From positions 62,001 through 126,000 of the forward strand of contig CANFQX010000005.1 of assembly GCA_947449255.1 (NCBI GenBank): a stretch of 64,000 bases of DNA, read 5' to 3'. Positions 62,464 to 64,000 of this stretch are shown one piece after another. The position numbers and the translations under genes were made by a program. Below the pieces are notes generated by a model, which saw only the letters and a program-made list of their open reading frames with translations, had not been told where the DNA came from and did not search any database. The first letter of the stretch is position 1. Each line of letters begins with the position of its first letter. This stretch comes from Pseudobdellovibrionaceae bacterium. GTDB taxonomy: Bacteria; Bdellovibrionota; Bdellovibrionia; Bdellovibrionales; Bdellovibrionaceae.

Positions 62464-62536
62464 AAGGCTCCTAACCTGCCACTATTTTTTGGATAATTTT
62501 TAAATCAATGCTTTTCCAATGCCTAGCTCCGGTCTT

Positions 62537-62779
62537 CTATTCAAAAAGCTGCGCAAAAGTAATCGTTTTATAAAAATACTTTTGGAAGGCTTCTCTCGTT
62601 TTTACTGTGGTTTCTGCCTCATAGATCAATACTGTTTTCAGTGATGATCTTCTCGGCAGTTGCAGAAGCGCAGTCTTTTTTTGAACTTCTTTTATGACTG
62701 CTTGGTCCAGTTCTTTTCGACATTTAAATTCACAGAGATAGAAGACATCTAAATTTGTGTGAATGAGAAGATCGATTTA
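62537..62779 (-). pseudogene. C-terminal remnant of an AAA ATPase with nuclease-like domain
   Basis: An open stretch of about 80 codons without a start, ending at TAG 62539-62537, reads IDLLIHTNLDVFYLCEFKCR, KELDQAVIKEVQKKTALLQL, SSLKTVLIYEAETTVKTREA and FAQLFE. This matches the C-terminal PD-(D/E)XK-like part (QIDLLI...hxxCExK) of archaeal/bacterial-type AAA ATPases of the DUF234 kind. Upstream, stops interrupt the frame (TAA just before IDLLI) and no Walker motifs are visible. It is therefore a decayed fragment. Confidence 0.6.
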
Positions 62780-63045
62780 CCGGGGTGATATATTTTAGTT
62801 TTGATGGCATTCCCTAATCCTTCTTCGATGGACTAAAAACTGACCCACTAAATTGTTGATACCACTTATTGATTAGATATTTTGGCATCAAGCGAACGAT
62901 GCGATTCATGAATGCTGCACGTGATGACCAGACTAGGTCATCATCGAGGGCAGCTGGATATAAGATCTGCCATCAAAAATTTGAGGGCAATAACGAGATC
63001 CCCAGTAAGAAGATTTTTTGGCCCATAAAAAGTAGCAGGCAAAAC
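62780..63045. other. Non-coding stretch with a hairpin
   Basis: No supported gene. TGATGACC (62922-62929) and GGTCATCA (62936-62943) form a perfect 8-bp stem with a 6-base loop, downstream of hepT on the minus strand. There is no U-tract, so a terminator role is uncertain. A 112-codon plus-strand frame (62869-63207) runs into antisense hepT and is not called. Confidence 0.45.
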
Positions 63046-63462
63046 TCAGGACCAAGAATCCAGATGCTTAAAAATGGCCTCATTAAACTCATCAAAATCT
63101 CCAAGATGTTTACTGATTATAGAAGCCACTATTTCGGGCTTGATTGTCTCGTAATCATGAACAGAGATATTGCGAAAACCAACCATGCTGACCATTTTTT
63201 TTGTTAACTGATCATTGATTAATCCATGATTATTTAATAAGTGAAAGGCCTGCTTGTAACTATTGGGAAGTCCCAGACCGTCTTTTGCTAAAACACAAAG
63301 TGCCATGTCAATGCAGGCTTGGATCGCCCTTTGCAGGTTGAGCTCGAAAAGTCCTTGTTTGAAGCTTGGATCTTGTACAGATTTCTGAACTTTTTCTATC
63401 GCCATCAAACAATTTTTTACGATGTTGATTTTAGAATATAAGACATCTTTTTCACTGCTCAT
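63046..63462 (-). CDS. hepT: HepT-family HEPN toxin
   Basis: 138 residues, all-helical HEPN (DUF86) protein: LYSKINIVKNCLMAIEKVQK, LNLQRAIQACIDMALCVLA, VSMVGFRNISVHDY. The RNase motif R-x4-H is R97-NISV-H102, followed by D103 and Y104. In characterised HepT-MntA pairs the Tyr of RX4HXY is the residue AMPylated by the antitoxin. Expected to cleave RNA when free. Its start overlaps the mntA stop by 4 bases, giving the antitoxin-first order. Confidence 0.9.
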   Translation of the reverse strand: MSSEKDVLYSKINIVKNCLMAIEKVQKSVQDPSFKQGLFELNLQRAIQACIDMALCVLAKDGLGLPNSYKQAFHLLNNHGLINDQLTKKMVSMVGFRNISVHDYETIKPEIVASIISKHLGDFDEFNEAIFKHLDSWS

Positions 63463-63845
63463 GATTTTTTCCTGTTTAAAATATTTTTTTCGATGACAGA
63501 GCGATCGACTTTAAAGTCGACATACATGGAAGTGCTTGAGCATTTCCATTGCAATAAGAGGGCTGGATTGTCATTGATCAGTTCTCGCCCTGTCTCAATC
63601 ACCTGTCTTGCAAAAATAGGATCGATAAAGTTAAGTTCAACAAGATCAACATCTCTCTCTGTAAGATCTTCTAGAGCTCCCCAGATTTTTAATTTATCTT
63701 CTTTGGCAACATGAGCTTTATAATAAACAGCCAAATCAATATCGCTATCCGATCTATATCGAGGAGTTCCAAACGAACCCAGAACGAAAGCAAATTCAGT
63801 AAAAGGCGCTAAGATTTTGATTGTTTGTTGCAAAATTTCTTCCAT
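63459..63845 (-). CDS. mntA: MntA-family nucleotidyltransferase antitoxin
   Basis: 128 residues. The minimal-nucleotidyltransferase motif is complete: GS (23-24), ten residues, then D35-I-D37 in VLGSFGTPRYRSDSDIDLAV, exactly the GSX10DXD pattern. ERDVDLVELNFIDPIFARQV supplies the third acidic strand and typical C-terminal segment. It neutralises HepT by adding AMP units to its tyrosine (family knowledge). It is the first gene of the pair, with an upstream minus-strand TTGACC element as a possible -35. Confidence 0.9.
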   Translation of the reverse strand: MEEILQQTIKILAPFTEFAFVLGSFGTPRYRSDSDIDLAVYYKAHVAKEDKLKIWGALEDLTERDVDLVELNFIDPIFARQVIETGRELINDNPALLLQWKCSSTSMYVDFKVDRSVIEKNILNRKKS

Positions 63846-63930
63846 TGTATTTTAGATGTTAAACGTTCCTCACAAAAAAGGTCAAGGTCACCATTTTTTG
63901 CATGTCATGAACCTTTTTAAGTGAAACTCC

Positions 63931-64000
63931 CTAAGACCTCTTCAAAGCAATAAACAACCCCTCCGCAGTAGGAGCAATCGCACTTTCATAGAGATCAGGA
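63931..64000 (-). CDS. C-terminal end of an unidentified gene (5' beyond window)
   Basis: The last 23 codons of a frame entering from the right edge: PDLYESAIAPTAEGLFIALK, then RS and TAG at 63933-63931. The sequence looks like genuine coding DNA but is too short to identify. It is transcribed in the same direction as mntA-hepT, about 85 bases upstream of mntA. Confidence 0.5.
   Translation of the reverse strand, partial: PDLYESAIAPTAEGLFIALKRS

Noticed and set aside
62869-63207. 112-codon plus-strand frame
   Set aside because: Half of it is antisense to hepT, and the composition is not protein-like.
1-64000. tRNA, rRNA, CRISPR arrays or complete insertion sequences
   Set aside because: No cloverleaf, regular spacer-repeat pattern, or transposase with terminal repeats was seen when reading the gaps, although short RNA genes could be missed by eye.

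Overview
The window is gene-dense chromosomal DNA of moderate to low GC from a motile, Gram-negative, aerobic bacterium. The gene set is a long flagellar operon, many lipoproteins, an Mla-type lipid transporter, NtrC-family signalling, an imuA-imuB-dnaE2 cassette and a ferrochelatase with an internal cysteine cluster. It best fits the Bdellovibrionota (Bdellovibrio-like predators and relatives). That placement is inferred from gene content and gene order; no rRNA gene is present to confirm it. I saw no tRNA, rRNA, CRISPR array or complete insertion sequence.

Layout. (1) 1-15528, minus strand: a flagellar hook/basal-body/export operon. In transcription order it is a TPR/AMIN-like envelope protein, a degenerate sigma-54-type AAA+ regulator, flgB, flgC, fliE, fliF, fliG, fliH, fliI, fliJ, a MotE-like gene, fliK, flgD, a TIGR02530-type gene, and flgE (cut by the window edge). 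(2) 15750-18665, plus strand: a lipoprotein followed by mlaE-mlaF-mlaD, diverging from the flagellar operon around a perfect 16-bp palindrome. (3) 18688-25433: dciA, trmFO, a lytic transglycosylase, a decayed DUF4143 ATPase fragment, then glmU-glmS. (4) 25491-30266: a murein-peptide amidase, a HAD hydrolase, and an NtrB/NtrC-like histidine kinase and sigma-54 response regulator, tightly packed. (5) 30269-35498: agmatinase, a two-gene nucleotidyltransferase/winged-helix module with a near-consensus promoter, mutY, and two envelope proteins. (6) 35495-46576: a nearly complete heme pathway. It has divergent hemB and the operon hemA-hemCD(fusion)-hemL-HK-RR-hemE-hemN-hemY-hemH, with a two-component system embedded among the enzymes. 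(7) 46625-53167: sugar MFS transporter, lipoprotein subtilase, OPT peptide transporter, an orphan lipoprotein and an SRPBCC protein. (8) 53459-58706: the imuA-imuB-dnaE2 mutasome behind nested palindromes. (9) 58824-64000: an accessory tail with an outer-membrane protein broken by one in-frame stop, an intact DUF4143 ATPase, a putative Rossmann-fold protein, a nuclease-ATPase remnant and a HepT-MntA toxin-antitoxin pair.

Themes. The core regions are operonic, with 1-14 base overlaps. Accessory DNA lies at 21595-21883, 31337-32593 and 58824-63845. It carries nucleotidyltransferase, HEPN and AAA-ATPase genes or remnants of the kind found in toxin-antitoxin and defence modules. The best candidates for something undescribed are the NTase/winged-helix pair at 31337-32535, the heme operon with its own sensor-regulator pair, the GAFTGA-less activator in the flagellar operon, and the palindromic operator of the mutasome. 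Several genes also have a -10-like element so close to the start codon that leaderless transcripts are likely.
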